NCBI GenBank assembly: GCA_028278205.1
Contig: JANQES010000110.1
Location: 179,780-243,779 of the forward strand
Origin: Rhodothermales bacterium
Lineage (GTDB): Bacteria; Bacteroidota; Rhodothermia; Rhodothermales; Bin80
DNA: 64,000 bases
Reading direction: 5' to 3'
The notes below the pieces were generated by a model. It was not told where the DNA came from. It saw nothing but the letters and a program-made list of their open reading frames with translations, and searched no databases. The position numbers and the translations under genes are program-made. Below, piece by piece: positions 43,671-52,465 of the stretch; position 1 is the first letter of the stretch; each line of letters starts with the position of its first letter.

Positions 43671-46259
43671 ATGTCCGAAGAGCAACAGAAACTCGAAACG
43701 CCCACCCCCCCCGAATCTGAGACGACTGTTACGGCAGCAGATCCTGTTGACACCCTCTCGGAAGCGGCCGTGAACGAAACCCCCGCACCGGCTGAGGCCG
43801 AGACGCCCGAAGCCACGGCAGAAGCCGAAGCGGCACCCGCAGAAGAAGCCGCCCAGCCCGAAGCCGTCGAGGCCGCTTCGCCCGCATCCAGTACTGAGGA
43901 CGCCCCCGCTCCTGCCGAAGCCTCTGCCGAAGAGGCCGAAGCCGTTGAGGCCGTCGTCGAAGAACCCACCCCGGCTGCCGAAGCTGCCAGCACCGACGGC
44001 ACCGAAAGCGGAGCGGAGACGCCCGAAGAGGCTGTGACCGAAGCCGTTGCCGAACCGGAGGCGACTGCCGAGCCGGAAGCGGCTGTGGAAGCCGCCGCCC
44101 CCGCCGAAGAGGCGCCCGCCGCCGAAGGTGAAGCCCCGGCAGCGGAGGCAGAAGCTCCTGCCGCTGCCGAAAAAGAGGCTCCCGAAGCGCCCGAACCCGC
44201 TCTGCCCAATCTGGTCGGCTACACCGGCGAGATCACCGGGCGGGTCGTCAAGCTCGAAGATCTCGAAGAAAGCGGGGATCAAGAAGACGCCCATCCGGAG
44301 TACGATCAACTCATGTCGCTTATCGAAGAGACGCTCACCGACGTCTCCGAGCATGAGATCGTCAGCGGGCGCATCGTCTCGGTCGGCGAAAAGGACGTCG
44401 TCATCGACATCGGCTTCAAGAGCGACGGCGTGGTGCCCAAGAACGAATTCGACCAGAACCTGGAGCCGGGCACCGAAGTGGAGGTCTACCTCGAACGCAT
44501 CGAGGACTACCACGGCCAGCTCGTCTTGTCGAAGACCAAAGCCGACAAGTTCCGCCGGTGGGAGCGTATCGAGACGGCCTACGAAAACGAGACGGTGCTC
44601 GAAGGCACCATCGTCCGGCGCATCAAAGGCGGCATGATCGTCGATCTGATCGACGGCCTGGAGGCGTTCCTGCCCGGTTCGCAAATCGACGTGCGCCCCG
44701 TGCGCGACTTCGACGCGTATCTCGAAAAGCGCATGGAGTTCAAGATCGTCAAGATCAATCCGGCCAACGAGAACGTCGTCGTCTCGCACAAAGCGCTCAT
44801 CGAGAAAGAACTCGAAGCCCAGCGCGAGAGCATCCTCGCGACGATGGAGCCGGGCCAGATCCTCGAAGGCACCGTCAAAAACATCACCGACTTCGGCGTC
44901 TTCATCGACCTCGGCGGCGTCGACGGGCTGCTGCACATCACGGACCTGTCCTGGGGCCGCGTCTCGCACCCGTCCGAACTCGTCGAACTCGACCAGCAAC
45001 TCAAGGTCGTCGTGCTCGATTACGACAAAGACCGCCAGCGCATCTCGCTGGGCTTGAAGCAGTTGCAGCCGCATCCGTGGGAGAACATCGACGAGAAGTT
45101 CAAAGAGAGCGACACGGTCGAAGGCAAGGTCGTTTCGATCACCGACTACGGCGCCTTCGTCGAGTTGGAGAAAGGCATCGAAGGCCTGGTTCACATCTCC
45201 GAGATGAGCTGGACCGATCACATCCGCCATCCCTCGCAGAAGGTCTCGCTGGGCCAGTTGGTCAACGTGGTGATCCTCAACATCGACAACGAGGGCAAGA
45301 AGATCTCCCTCGGCATGAAGCAGTTGGAGAAGAACCCGTGGGACGGCCTCGCCGAGCGCTACCCGCCGGGAACGGTGCTGCGCGGCAAAGTGCGCAACAT
45401 CACCAACTTCGGCGTCTTCGTCGAGATCGAGCCGGGCATCGACGGCCTGGTGCATATCTCGGATCTGTCGTGGACGAAGAAGATTCGCCACCCCGGTGAG
45501 ATGGTCAAGAAAGGCCAGGAACTCGACGTGGTCATCCTCGACGTCGACGAGAACCGGCAGCGCGTCTCGCTCGGTCATAAGCAGATCGAGACCAACCCGT
45601 GGAACGATTTCGCCTCGGTCTACGCCGAAGGCTCGGACCACACGGCCAAGATCTCTCGCATCGAAGACAAAGGCGTGGTCGTGGCACTGGGGCTCGACGT
45701 CGAGGCCTTCGTGCCGGCGAGCGAACTCAAAAACGGCCCGCAGAACTTCAAGAGCAATTATCACGAAGGGGATGAACTGAACCTGCGGGTGATCCGGTTC
45801 GACGTCAATCAGAAGGAGATCGTGCTCAGCGAATCGGCCAAAGACCGGCAGGAAGCGCGCCAGGCCCGCGACCGCGAGCATCGCGAGAAGCGCGAAGAGC
45901 GTCAACGCGAAGAACGCGCCATGCGCGATTACAAGAAGCGCGCGAAAGCCGCCTCCGGCCCGACGACGCTGGGCGAGTTGAGTGGTCTCGAAGATCTCAA
46001 GGCGCAGATGGTTGCCGCCGAGAAAGAGGCCGAGCGGAAACAAAAGCAGTTTAAAGCCGCCGAAGCCAAGGCCCCGGCTAAGGAACCCGCTGTGGCCGAA
46101 GCGCCGGCAGCCGAAGTCAAGCAGCCGGCTGAAGAAGCCGCCGAGACGGAGGAGCCGGCAGCCGACGCCGCTGAAGAAACACCGGTCGTCGCCGAGACCG
46201 CCAACGGCGTCGTAGAAAGCGAAGCCGAAGAAGCAACCGAAGAGGAGAAGGAAGGCTGA
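43671..46259 (+). CDS. rpsA: 30S ribosomal protein S1 with long acidic Ala/Pro/Glu-rich N-terminus
   Basis: 862 residues, far above the usual ~560-600. Residues 1-180 are a low-complexity Glu/Ala/Pro stretch. Six S1 domains follow, beginning at VSGRIVSVGEKDVVIDIG, LEGTIVRRIKGGMIVDLI, LEGTVKNITDFGVFIDLG, VEGKVVSITDYGAFVELE, LRGKVRNITNFGVFVEIE and AKISRIEDKGVVVALG. The C-terminal ~130 residues are a charged coil (REHREKREERQREERAM) and another Ala/Glu-rich tail. S1 binds mRNA on the small subunit and helps initiation, important where Shine-Dalgarno sites are weak, as at many genes here. Confidence 0.96.
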   Translation: MSEEQQKLETPTPPESETTVTAADPVDTLSEAAVNETPAPAEAETPEATAEAEAAPAEEAAQPEAVEAASPASSTEDAPAPAEASAEEAEAVEAVVEEPTPAAEAASTDGTESGAETPEEAVTEAVAEPEATAEPEAAVEAAAPAEEAPAAEGEAPAAEAEAPAAAEKEAPEAPEPALPNLVGYTGEITGRVVKLEDLEESGDQEDAHPEYDQLMSLIEETLTDVSEHEIVSGRIVSVGEKDVVIDIGFKSDGVVPKNEFDQNLEPGTEVEVYLERIEDYHGQLVLSKTKADKFRRWERIETAYENETVLEGTIVRRIKGGMIVDLIDGLEAFLPGSQIDVRPVRDFDAYLEKRMEFKIVKINPANENVVVSHKALIEKELEAQRESILATMEPGQILEGTVKNITDFGVFIDLGGVDGLLHITDLSWGRVSHPSELVELDQQLKVVVLDYDKDRQRISLGLKQLQPHPWENIDEKFKESDTVEGKVVSITDYGAFVELEKGIEGLVHISEMSWTDHIRHPSQKVSLGQLVNVVILNIDNEGKKISLGMKQLEKNPWDGLAERYPPGTVLRGKVRNITNFGVFVEIEPGIDGLVHISDLSWTKKIRHPGEMVKKGQELDVVILDVDENRQRVSLGHKQIETNPWNDFASVYAEGSDHTAKISRIEDKGVVVALGLDVEAFVPASELKNGPQNFKSNYHEGDELNLRVIRFDVNQKEIVLSESAKDRQEARQARDREHREKREERQREERAMRDYKKRAKAASGPTTLGELSGLEDLKAQMVAAEKEAERKQKQFKAAEAKAPAKEPAVAEAPAAEVKQPAEEAAETEEPAADAAEETPVVAETANGVVESEAEEATEEEKEG

Positions 46260-46280
46260 CCCCCTTCCGAACCTAAAGAA

Positions 46281-46317
46281 AAAAGGGCGACGGCTTTCGA
46301 GCCGTCGCCCTTTTTTT
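46281..46317 (+). terminator. intrinsic terminator of rpsA
   Basis: AAAAGGGCGACGGC / GCCGTCGCCC with a TTTCGA loop and seven T. Very strong stem. Confidence 0.95.
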
Positions 46318-46344
46318 CTCTACACACCTCTTGACACGAGCGCA

Positions 46345-46361
46345 GCGACTGACGAAGTAAA
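46345..46361 (-). repeat. shared 17-mer, copy 2 (minus strand)
   Basis: Reads GCGACTGACGAAGTAAA on plus, the exact reverse complement of the 17-mer at 41454 and 49569; flanked by GAGCGCA. Confidence 0.9.
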
Positions 46362-46459
46362 CTGCATTAGAGATACGGGTTACTGTACAAAACAACAACC
46401 CTTGCCAGGCCTGACGAAGCATCTACGCGGCCTCCGCGTAGAAAGTCCATCGCTGCTTC

Positions 46460-46487
46460 CAACAAACAACAAACAAAAGACAACAAT
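46460..46487. repeat. CAACAAA heptamer array overlapping a start codon
   Basis: Four 7-nt units CAACAAA, CAACAAA, CAAAAGA, CAACAAT; the last provides the AT of the ATG of the HD gene (46486). Confidence 0.7.
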
Positions 46488-47337
46488 GGAAGAGTCAGTA
46501 GCGTTGGATGCATCCGGCTTTCCCGATTGGAACGCTGTCAATCCCAAAGAGGAGCGGCTGAATGAAGTGCTCCTGGAGCGGTCGGAAGGCCCTGTGCGCG
46601 ATCTGCTGGCGCAGATGCTCGTGGATGAAGAGATCCATCTCTATCATAGCTATGCCAACGCCGTCTCGGTGCGGCGTCTCGGGTATAATGATCACGGGCC
46701 GGTGCATGCCCGCCTGGTGACCTACAACGCCCTGAAGATCCTCCGCCTGCTCCACGCCGACGGCGTCAAGACGTCGCTCGAAGAAGAAGAAATCGCCGGG
46801 TATGAGGCGTCGCAGGTGGCGGTTGCTCTTGGTGCTTTTCTGCATGATTTCGGCATGGGGGTGGCCCGCGAAGGGCACGAATGGCATTCGCTTACCCTGG
46901 GCGACCAGATCATCCGTCGCTATCTCGACCGGCTCTATCCCGACGAGCCGGCGTTGCGGGTGGTTGTGCGGGCCATGGCGCACGAAGTCATCGTCGGCCA
47001 TATGGCGAAGGTGCGGATTCACTCGGTCGAAGCCGGGGTGGTGCTCGTGGCCGACGGCACCGACATGACGCGGGGACGCTCTCGCATTCCGCAATTGATG
47101 GAACGCGACCCCGTCGTGGGCGACATGCACCGCTATTCGGCCAGCGCCGTCAAACGGGTTGACATCACCGCCGGCGAGCACAAACCCGTCCGCATCACCG
47201 TGGCGATGGATAACGAGACGGGGCTTTTTCAGGTCGAAGAGGTGTTGATGACCAAGGTCAAAGCCTCTCCGATCATCGATACCCTGGAGATCGCCGCCGT
47301 CGTCCAGGAGGGGGCGCCGCGTTTTTATTTGAGTTAA
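46486..47337 (+). CDS. HD-domain phosphohydrolase
   Basis: 283 residues. NDHGPVHARLVTYNALKIL and VALGAFLHDFGMGVAREGHE contain the metal-binding His and His-Asp of the HD superfamily, with later conserved LADGTDM-type residues (VLVADGTDMTRGRSRIPQLM). HD enzymes hydrolyse phosphate esters, often of nucleotides or (p)ppGpp and cyclic dinucleotides; the substrate is unknown. A start 84 nt upstream is rejected: it would begin in repeat-like sequence, while this ATG ends a CAACAAA array. Confidence 0.85.
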   Translation: MEESVALDASGFPDWNAVNPKEERLNEVLLERSEGPVRDLLAQMLVDEEIHLYHSYANAVSVRRLGYNDHGPVHARLVTYNALKILRLLHADGVKTSLEEEEIAGYEASQVAVALGAFLHDFGMGVAREGHEWHSLTLGDQIIRRYLDRLYPDEPALRVVVRAMAHEVIVGHMAKVRIHSVEAGVVLVADGTDMTRGRSRIPQLMERDPVVGDMHRYSASAVKRVDITAGEHKPVRITVAMDNETGLFQVEEVLMTKVKASPIIDTLEIAAVVQEGAPRFYLS

Positions 47338-47340
47338 GAC

Positions 47341-47540
47341 GGGTTGCTATTGTCTTTTAAAATGTTGTTAATAAAGGCATAACTCTCGATGGTGAGGTGC
47401 AAGTCTCTCTCCGCTTCGTTCAGACGTGCGGGCAACCTCCGAGGGGTGACGTAAGGAGCCGGCGCAGGCGAGAGGCGCCGGCCAACCGGCCTCAGTTTGC
47501 CGGGAACGCCACGTTCACTCACACAACGTATGGAGGTATC
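47341..47540 (+). other. structured leader-like region before a tiny membrane protein
   Basis: 200 nt without a good ORF. It holds GGTGAGGTGCAAGTCTCTCTCC, GGGCAACCTCCGAGGGGTGAC and a perfect 8-bp hairpin GCCGGCGC / GCGCCGGC (47458-47482). The GGTGCAAGTC...GGCAACC...GGGGTGAC order recalls domain I of group II introns or a structured leader; no intron-encoded protein or exon junction is visible. Confidence 0.3.
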
Positions 47541-47543
47541 ACT

Positions 47544-47747
47544 ATGGACCGAGAGATCATCATCAAAATTGTGATCCTCGTGTTGGTGCTGTTCGTGTGG
47601 ATCATTGACATTATTCAAATCACCATTAACGTCTGGATCATTCACATCATCTGCTTCATCGTGGTGATCCTGATCTGCTATATCATCTCGATTGAATGGA
47701 AGCAGAAGAAGGGGGGGCATCATCGGCCTCCGGACGTGCAAGGGTAG
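47544..47747 (+). CDS. 67-residue two-helix membrane protein
   Basis: MDREIIIKIVILVLVLFVWI starts a very Ile/Val-rich protein with two membrane helices, the second HIICFIVVILICYIISIEW, and a basic tail KQKKGGHHRPPDVQG. A GGAGGT ribosome site precedes the ATG by six bases. No family is recognised. The structured region upstream and a GC-rich hairpin downstream isolate it as its own unit. It could be a small stress-linked membrane protein or toxin-like peptide. Confidence 0.65.
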   Translation: MDREIIIKIVILVLVLFVWIIDIIQITINVWIIHIICFIVVILICYIISIEWKQKKGGHHRPPDVQG

Positions 47748-47755
47748 GCGACGCT

Positions 47756-47796
47756 GCAACGAGCGGGGCGTCGTTGCGGGCGCCCCGCTTCGTTGC
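47756..47796. terminator. GC-rich hairpin after the tiny membrane protein
   Basis: GCAACGAGCGGGGCG and CGCCCCGCTTCGTTGC pair around a short loop. No strong T-run follows, so termination is likely but not certain. Confidence 0.5.
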
Positions 47797-47979
47797 GATG
47801 TAGTTTGATTTCAAGGAGATGCATGTTTTGACGTAGGCGGCATCGGTCTACGCCAACAGGTTTTTTTTCTCTATAATTTTTCCTCACGTCTTTGCATTGC
47901 CGGGGAAACGCTTCGAGGGGTTGTGGGGTCTCACCATTCTTTCACCCTGTCCTTGACCCCGTTCGACCCGAAGAACCAG

Positions 47980-49530
47980 ATGATGACGACACAAACCCTG
48001 ACCTCGTACCAGCAGATTTTGGAGACGCTCGGCATTGCGGATAAACCGGGCGGTTTTGCCATCGGCAGCCGTTATGAAGAAGGCAACGGCCCGCGCATCA
48101 CCACCGTCAGCCCCATCGACGGCGTATCGATCAAAGAGGTGGGATCGGCCCGTGTTGAGGAGGTGGCCGAAGCCATTGACGCGGCGGTCGAGGCGTTTTA
48201 TGCGTGGCGGACGGTGCCGGCGCCCGTTCGTGGCGAACTGGTGCGGCGCTACGGCGACAAGCTGCGCCAAAACAAGCAAGCCCTGGGCGCGCTCGTGACG
48301 CTCGAAGTGGGCAAGATCCCGGCTGAAGCCGAGGGCGAGGTGCAGGAGATGATTGACATCTGCGACTTCGCCGTAGGGCTGAGCCGCCAGCTTTACGGGT
48401 TGGCCATTCAGAGCGAGCGGCCCGAACACCGGCTCACCGAACAGTGGCATCCGCTCGGCCCCATCGGGGTCATCTCGGCGTTCAACTTTCCCGTGGCCGT
48501 CTGGGCCTGGAATGCGGCCCTGGCGCTCGTTTGCGGCGATCCAGTCGTCTGGAAACCCTCCGAAAAAGCGCCGCTCTGCGCCCTGGCGTGCCATCATCTG
48601 CTGCAAGAAGTCATCGACGATTTCGAGCAGGCGCCCGATGGGTTGATCGTGCTGGTTAATGGCGGGCGCGAGGTGGGGCAGGCCGTGGCCGCGTCGAAAA
48701 AACTCCCGCTGATCTCAGCGACGGGGTCGATTCCGATGGGCCGTGCTGTGGGGCAGACCGTGGCGGCCCGGCTCGGTCGTTCGTTGCTCGAACTCGGCGG
48801 CAACAATGCCATGATCGTCACGCCGAGCGCCGACCTCGACCTGGCGCTGCGGGCCATCACGTTTGCGGCGGTCGGCACGACGGGGCAGCGCTGCACGACG
48901 TTGCGCCGGCTCATCGTCCACGACACCGTCAAGGCGGATCTTTTGAACCGGCTGAAGACCGCCTTCAGCACCATCAAGATCGGCGATCCTCGTGAAGACG
49001 GCGTGCTGGTAGGCCCGCTGATCGACGAAGGCGCCGCGACGATGATGGAAGATGCCTTGAATCGCGCTCGTGAGCAGGGCGGCGTCGTCACAGGCGGCGA
49101 GCGTGTCACGGAGGGCGTGCCCGGCGGCGCCTACGTCCGGCCCGCCCTCGTCGAGATCGCCCACGACGCCGAGGTGGTGCATACCGAGACGTTCGCGCCG
49201 ATTCTCTACGTCCTCAACTACGAAGATTTCGATGAAGCCCTGGCCGTGCAAAACGAGGTGCCGCAGGGCCTTTCGAGCGCTATCTTCACGAATAACATCA
49301 TCGAAGCCGAGCGCTTTTGCGGGCCGTCGGGCAGCGATTGCGGGATCGCCAACGTCAACATCGGCACCAGCGGCGCAGAGATTGGCGGGGCCTTCGGCGG
49401 CGAAAAAGAGACGGGCGGAGGCCGGGAAAGCGGCTCGGACGCCTGGAAAAACTACATGCGCCGTTCGACCAATACCATCAACTACGGCACCGCGCTGCCC
49501 CTGGCGCAGGGCATTACGTTTGATGTGTGA
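47980..49530 (+). CDS. aldehyde dehydrogenase, ALDH7/aminoadipate-semialdehyde type
   Basis: 516 residues. SPIDGVSIKEVGSARVEEVA, ISAFNFPVAVWAWNAALAL, LLELGGNNAMIVTPSADLDL (with the general-base Glu) and GTTGQRCTTLRRLIV (catalytic Cys) are typical of ALDH7, whose members oxidise alpha-aminoadipate semialdehyde in lysine catabolism with NAD. The C-terminus NYMRRSTNTINYGTALPLAQ also fits. A class I/II aminotransferase gene follows, consistent with amino-acid breakdown, but lysine as substrate is inferred from family. Start at the ATG ATG pair; an upstream ATG (47923) would add non-family residues. Confidence 0.92.
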   Translation: MMTTQTLTSYQQILETLGIADKPGGFAIGSRYEEGNGPRITTVSPIDGVSIKEVGSARVEEVAEAIDAAVEAFYAWRTVPAPVRGELVRRYGDKLRQNKQALGALVTLEVGKIPAEAEGEVQEMIDICDFAVGLSRQLYGLAIQSERPEHRLTEQWHPLGPIGVISAFNFPVAVWAWNAALALVCGDPVVWKPSEKAPLCALACHHLLQEVIDDFEQAPDGLIVLVNGGREVGQAVAASKKLPLISATGSIPMGRAVGQTVAARLGRSLLELGGNNAMIVTPSADLDLALRAITFAAVGTTGQRCTTLRRLIVHDTVKADLLNRLKTAFSTIKIGDPREDGVLVGPLIDEGAATMMEDALNRAREQGGVVTGGERVTEGVPGGAYVRPALVEIAHDAEVVHTETFAPILYVLNYEDFDEALAVQNEVPQGLSSAIFTNNIIEAERFCGPSGSDCGIANVNIGTSGAEIGGAFGGEKETGGGRESGSDAWKNYMRRSTNTINYGTALPLAQGITFDV

Positions 49531-49533
49531 TTG

Positions 49534-49638
49534 GTGTTTTAGTGTTTCAGTGTTATAGTGTTTTAGTGTTTACTTCGTCAGTCGCCTTTGGCTCGTGTGA
49601 GTTTATTGCACTAAAACACTATAACACCAAAACACTAT
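49534..49638. repeat. GTGTTTTA octamer hairpin with shared 17-mer in the loop
   Basis: Four 8-nt units GTGTTTTA, GTGTTTCA, GTGTTATA, GTGTTTTA (49534-49565) lead into the 17-mer, then CTAAAACACTATAACACC and AAAACACTAT return as their reverse complement. The same word makes the element at 61335. Confidence 0.85.
49569..49585 (+). repeat. shared 17-mer, copy 3
   Basis: TTTACTTCGTCAGTCGC, exact copy of 41454-41470, located in the loop of the GTGTTTTA hairpin. Confidence 0.9.
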
Positions 49639-49677
49639 CTTGTGCCCCCCACCTAATCAATTCACCCAGAACGTCCT

Positions 49678-50877
49678 ATGTTGATCACAACGACGCTCGA
49701 TTTAGAAAATCGCCTTTCCGAGCGGGTACGCGTGGTGCCGCCGAGCGGCATTCGTCGCTTTTTTGAAATCGCCGCTACGATGGACGATGTCATTTCGCTG
49801 GGCATCGGCGAGCCGGATTTTGTGACGCCCCGGCCTGTCATCGACGCGGCGATGGTTTCGTTGGAGGCGGGTAAGACCGGCTACACCTCCAACGCCGGCG
49901 TGCTCGAATTGCGCGAACTCATCGGGGAGAATATCAAACGGCTCTACGGCGTCAGCTACAGCCCGGACGAAGTGCTCGTCACCGTTGGCGTCAGCGAAGC
50001 CTTGCAACTGGCGATGCTGGCGTTGCTCGATCCCGGCGATGAAATCTTGATCCCGGAACCCTGCTTCGTCTCCTACGGACCGGCGGCTGTCTTTGCCGGC
50101 GGCAACGTCGTCTACGTGCCGACGTCGGTCGAAAACGATTTTCAGGTGACCGCCGAAGACATCGCCCGGCGCATCACGCCGAAGTCTAAGGTGCTTTTTC
50201 TGTCGTATCCGAGCAACCCCACCGGCGCGGTGTTGCGGCGCCAGACGCTCGAAGAGATCGCCGAGGTGGTCGTCGAAAACGATCTGCTCGTGCTCTCGGA
50301 CGAAATCTACGACCGGCTCGTCTACGGCACGGCCTACGAAGCCGGCCACACCTGCCTGCCCTCCATCGAAGCCTTGCGCGATCGGACGGTGCTGCTCGGC
50401 GGCTTCTCGAAAGCCTATGCCATGACGGGCTGGCGCATCGGGTATGCCTGTGCGCCGCCGCCCATCTACAAGGCGATGTACAAGCTCCATCAATACATCA
50501 TCATGAGCGCCCCGACGATGGCGCAGTACGGCGCGCTGGAAGGCTTGAAAGTTTGCGACGACGACGTCGAGCAGATGCGCCAGGCCTACGACCGCCGCCG
50601 CCGCACCATCGTCGACGGCATGCGCGCCGCCGGGCTGCCGACGTTCGAGCCGGAGGGGGCGTTCTATTGCTTCCCGGACATCCGCTCCACGGGCTTGACG
50701 TCGGAAGAGTTCGCCCAGCAACTCATCCACGAAGAGCACGTCGCCGTCGTCCCCGGCGATGCTTTCGGCCCCAGCGGCGCCGGCTACGTGCGCTGCTCCT
50801 ACGCCACGTCGCTTGAGAAAATCGAGCAGGCTGTCGAGAAGATCACCCGGTTTGCCCGGCGGCATCAGGAAGCGTGA
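49678..50877 (+). CDS. class I/II pyridoxal-phosphate aminotransferase
   Basis: 399 residues, aspartate-aminotransferase fold. VISLGIGEPDFVTPRPVIDA, TSNAGVLELRELIGENIKRL, FLSYPSNPTGAVLRRQTLEE, LSDEIYDRLVYG and GFSKAYAMTGWRIGYACAPP (with the PLP lysine) are all intact, as is the carboxylate-binding Arg region near the C-terminus (GYVRCSYATSLEKIEQA). Substrate not determinable; position after the ALDH7 gene suggests amino-acid catabolism. Confidence 0.93.
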   Translation: MLITTTLDLENRLSERVRVVPPSGIRRFFEIAATMDDVISLGIGEPDFVTPRPVIDAAMVSLEAGKTGYTSNAGVLELRELIGENIKRLYGVSYSPDEVLVTVGVSEALQLAMLALLDPGDEILIPEPCFVSYGPAAVFAGGNVVYVPTSVENDFQVTAEDIARRITPKSKVLFLSYPSNPTGAVLRRQTLEEIAEVVVENDLLVLSDEIYDRLVYGTAYEAGHTCLPSIEALRDRTVLLGGFSKAYAMTGWRIGYACAPPPIYKAMYKLHQYIIMSAPTMAQYGALEGLKVCDDDVEQMRQAYDRRRRTIVDGMRAAGLPTFEPEGAFYCFPDIRSTGLTSEEFAQQLIHEEHVAVVPGDAFGPSGAGYVRCSYATSLEKIEQAVEKITRFARRHQEA

Positions 50878-50921
50878 TTTTTCGAACCAGGCAATACGAA
50901 CACGAAAGCATAACGCTCTCC

Positions 50922-51284
50922 ATGAAACTAGCAGCCACCGCCGTCCTCGCGCTCGTGCTCCACGTGCTTCTCGGTTGGGCGTGGACGCTGGGGGCCGGTG
51001 TCGTCGCCGGGGTGTGGGCAGGGCGGCGTGGGTGGTTTGTAGGGGGGATGGGTGTGGGATTGAGCTGGCTCGTGCTCGTCGTGTATAATTTCGTCAGCGC
51101 CGCCGGGCCGGTCGGGCGGATGACCGAGACACTCGGCGGTATTCTGGGAAACCTGCCCGGTTTCGCCGTCGTTGGGATCACGCTGCTCATCGGTGTGCTG
51201 CTCGGAACAGCCGGCGGCGGTCTGGGTACGCAGATCCGTTTCGCGTTTTCTAAACCTGTTATTGCAAATCAAAAAAATGTCTAA
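50922..51284 (+). CDS. small integral membrane protein
   Basis: 120 residues from MKLAATAVLALVLHV; about four hydrophobic segments, rich in Gly (GWAWTLGAGVVAGVWAGRRG, VGITLLIGVLLGTAGGGLG). No family recognised. Its last codons overlap the prfB start by 8 nt, so prfB may be translated by coupling to it. The upstream frame extension to 50874 lacks a ribosome site. Confidence 0.6.
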   Translation: MKLAATAVLALVLHVLLGWAWTLGAGVVAGVWAGRRGWFVGGMGVGLSWLVLVVYNFVSAAGPVGRMTETLGGILGNLPGFAVVGITLLIGVLLGTAGGGLGTQIRFAFSKPVIANQKNV

Positions 51285-52390
51285 AGAGGAAATCCTAAGC
51301 CTGTTAGAGCGTGTCGAAACGCTCGGAGGGTATCTTTGACGTCGATCGACGTCAAGCCCACATCGAAAAACTGAACCAGCGGCGGCTCGAACCCGGCTAC
51401 TGGGACAACCCCAACGCCGCCCGCGCGGTGGAAAAAGAGATCGCCGCCGAAAAAGAGTGGATAGACGCCTGGGGCAACCTCAAAGGCCTGTCTGAGGATG
51501 TCGAAACGTTGCTGGAACTGGTCGAAGAGGAGGACGACGACGACCTCAAAACCGAAATTCAGGACGAGTCTGCGCGCCTGGCTGAGATGTTGGAGCATCT
51601 CGAACTGCGCAACATGCTCAACGGCGAGGACGACCACCGCAACGCCATCGTGACGATCAATCCGGGCGCGGGCGGCACCGAGAGCCAGGACTGGGCCGAG
51701 ATGCTGCTGCGCATGTACACGCGCTGGGCCGAACAGCAAGGCTATAAGGTCTCCTTGCTGGGCTATCAAGCGGGCGACGTAGCCGGCATCAAGAGCGCGT
51801 CGCTCGAAGTGCAGGGACCGTTTGCCTACGGTTATTTGAAATCGGAATCCGGCGTCCACCGCCTCGTGCGTATCTCGCCGTTCGATTCGAGCGGGCGGCG
51901 CCACACGTCGTTTGCCAGCGTCTTCGCGTATCCCGAAGTGGACGACACGATTGAAGTCGATGTCAGCGCCAGCGATGTCGAGTTGCAGACGTTCCGTTCC
52001 GGCGGCAAAGGTGGGCAGAATGTCAACAAGCTCGATACGGGGGTGCGGCTGATCTGGGTCGGTACGCTTTCGAACGGCGAAGGGGCGAAGGTCGTGGCCG
52101 AATGCACCGAAGAGCGCAGCCAGCTTCAAAACCGCGAACGTGCCATGACGATGCTCAAAAGCCGCATCTATCAGCTAGAGCGCGACATCCAGGAGGCCGA
52201 GAAGAACAAGCGCGAGTCGCAGAAGAAGAAGATCGAGTGGGGCAGCCAGATTCGCTCGTACGTCTTCCAACCCTACACGATGGTTAATGACCATCGCACC
52301 GAACTCAAGATCACGGACGTCCATGGTGTCATGGACGGCGATCTCGACGCATTCATCAAGGCGTATCTGTTGCAGGTGGCGAATGCTTAG
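51277..52390 (+). CDS. prfB: peptide chain release factor 2 with programmed +1 frameshift
   Basis: The first 20 codons (51277-51336) end at an in-frame TGA in the classical slippery context GGAGGGTATCTTTGAC; reading shifts +1 at CTT so that the coding parts are 51277-51336 joined to 51338-52390, giving 370 residues. The internal Shine-Dalgarno-like GGAGGG sits three bases before CTT. NPGAGGTESQDWAEMLLRMY, the SPF codon-recognition motif (RISPFDSSGRRHTSFAS) and the catalytic GGQ (RSGGKGGQNVNKLDTG) are intact. RF2 ends translation at UGA/UAA; low RF2 raises frameshifting and so its own synthesis. Confidence 0.97.
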
Positions 52391-52465
52391 AACCTGTTTG
52401 GTTAGGCGCTCTTAGTAGACTGGCAGGCGAGCCCGAGGACTTTTTAAGTCCCGCGATGAACGACT

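Noticed and set aside
43530..46043. 837-codon open frame antisense to rpsA
   Set aside because: It mirrors rpsA codon structure (GC-rich third positions) and has the composition of an antisense shadow without family motifs.
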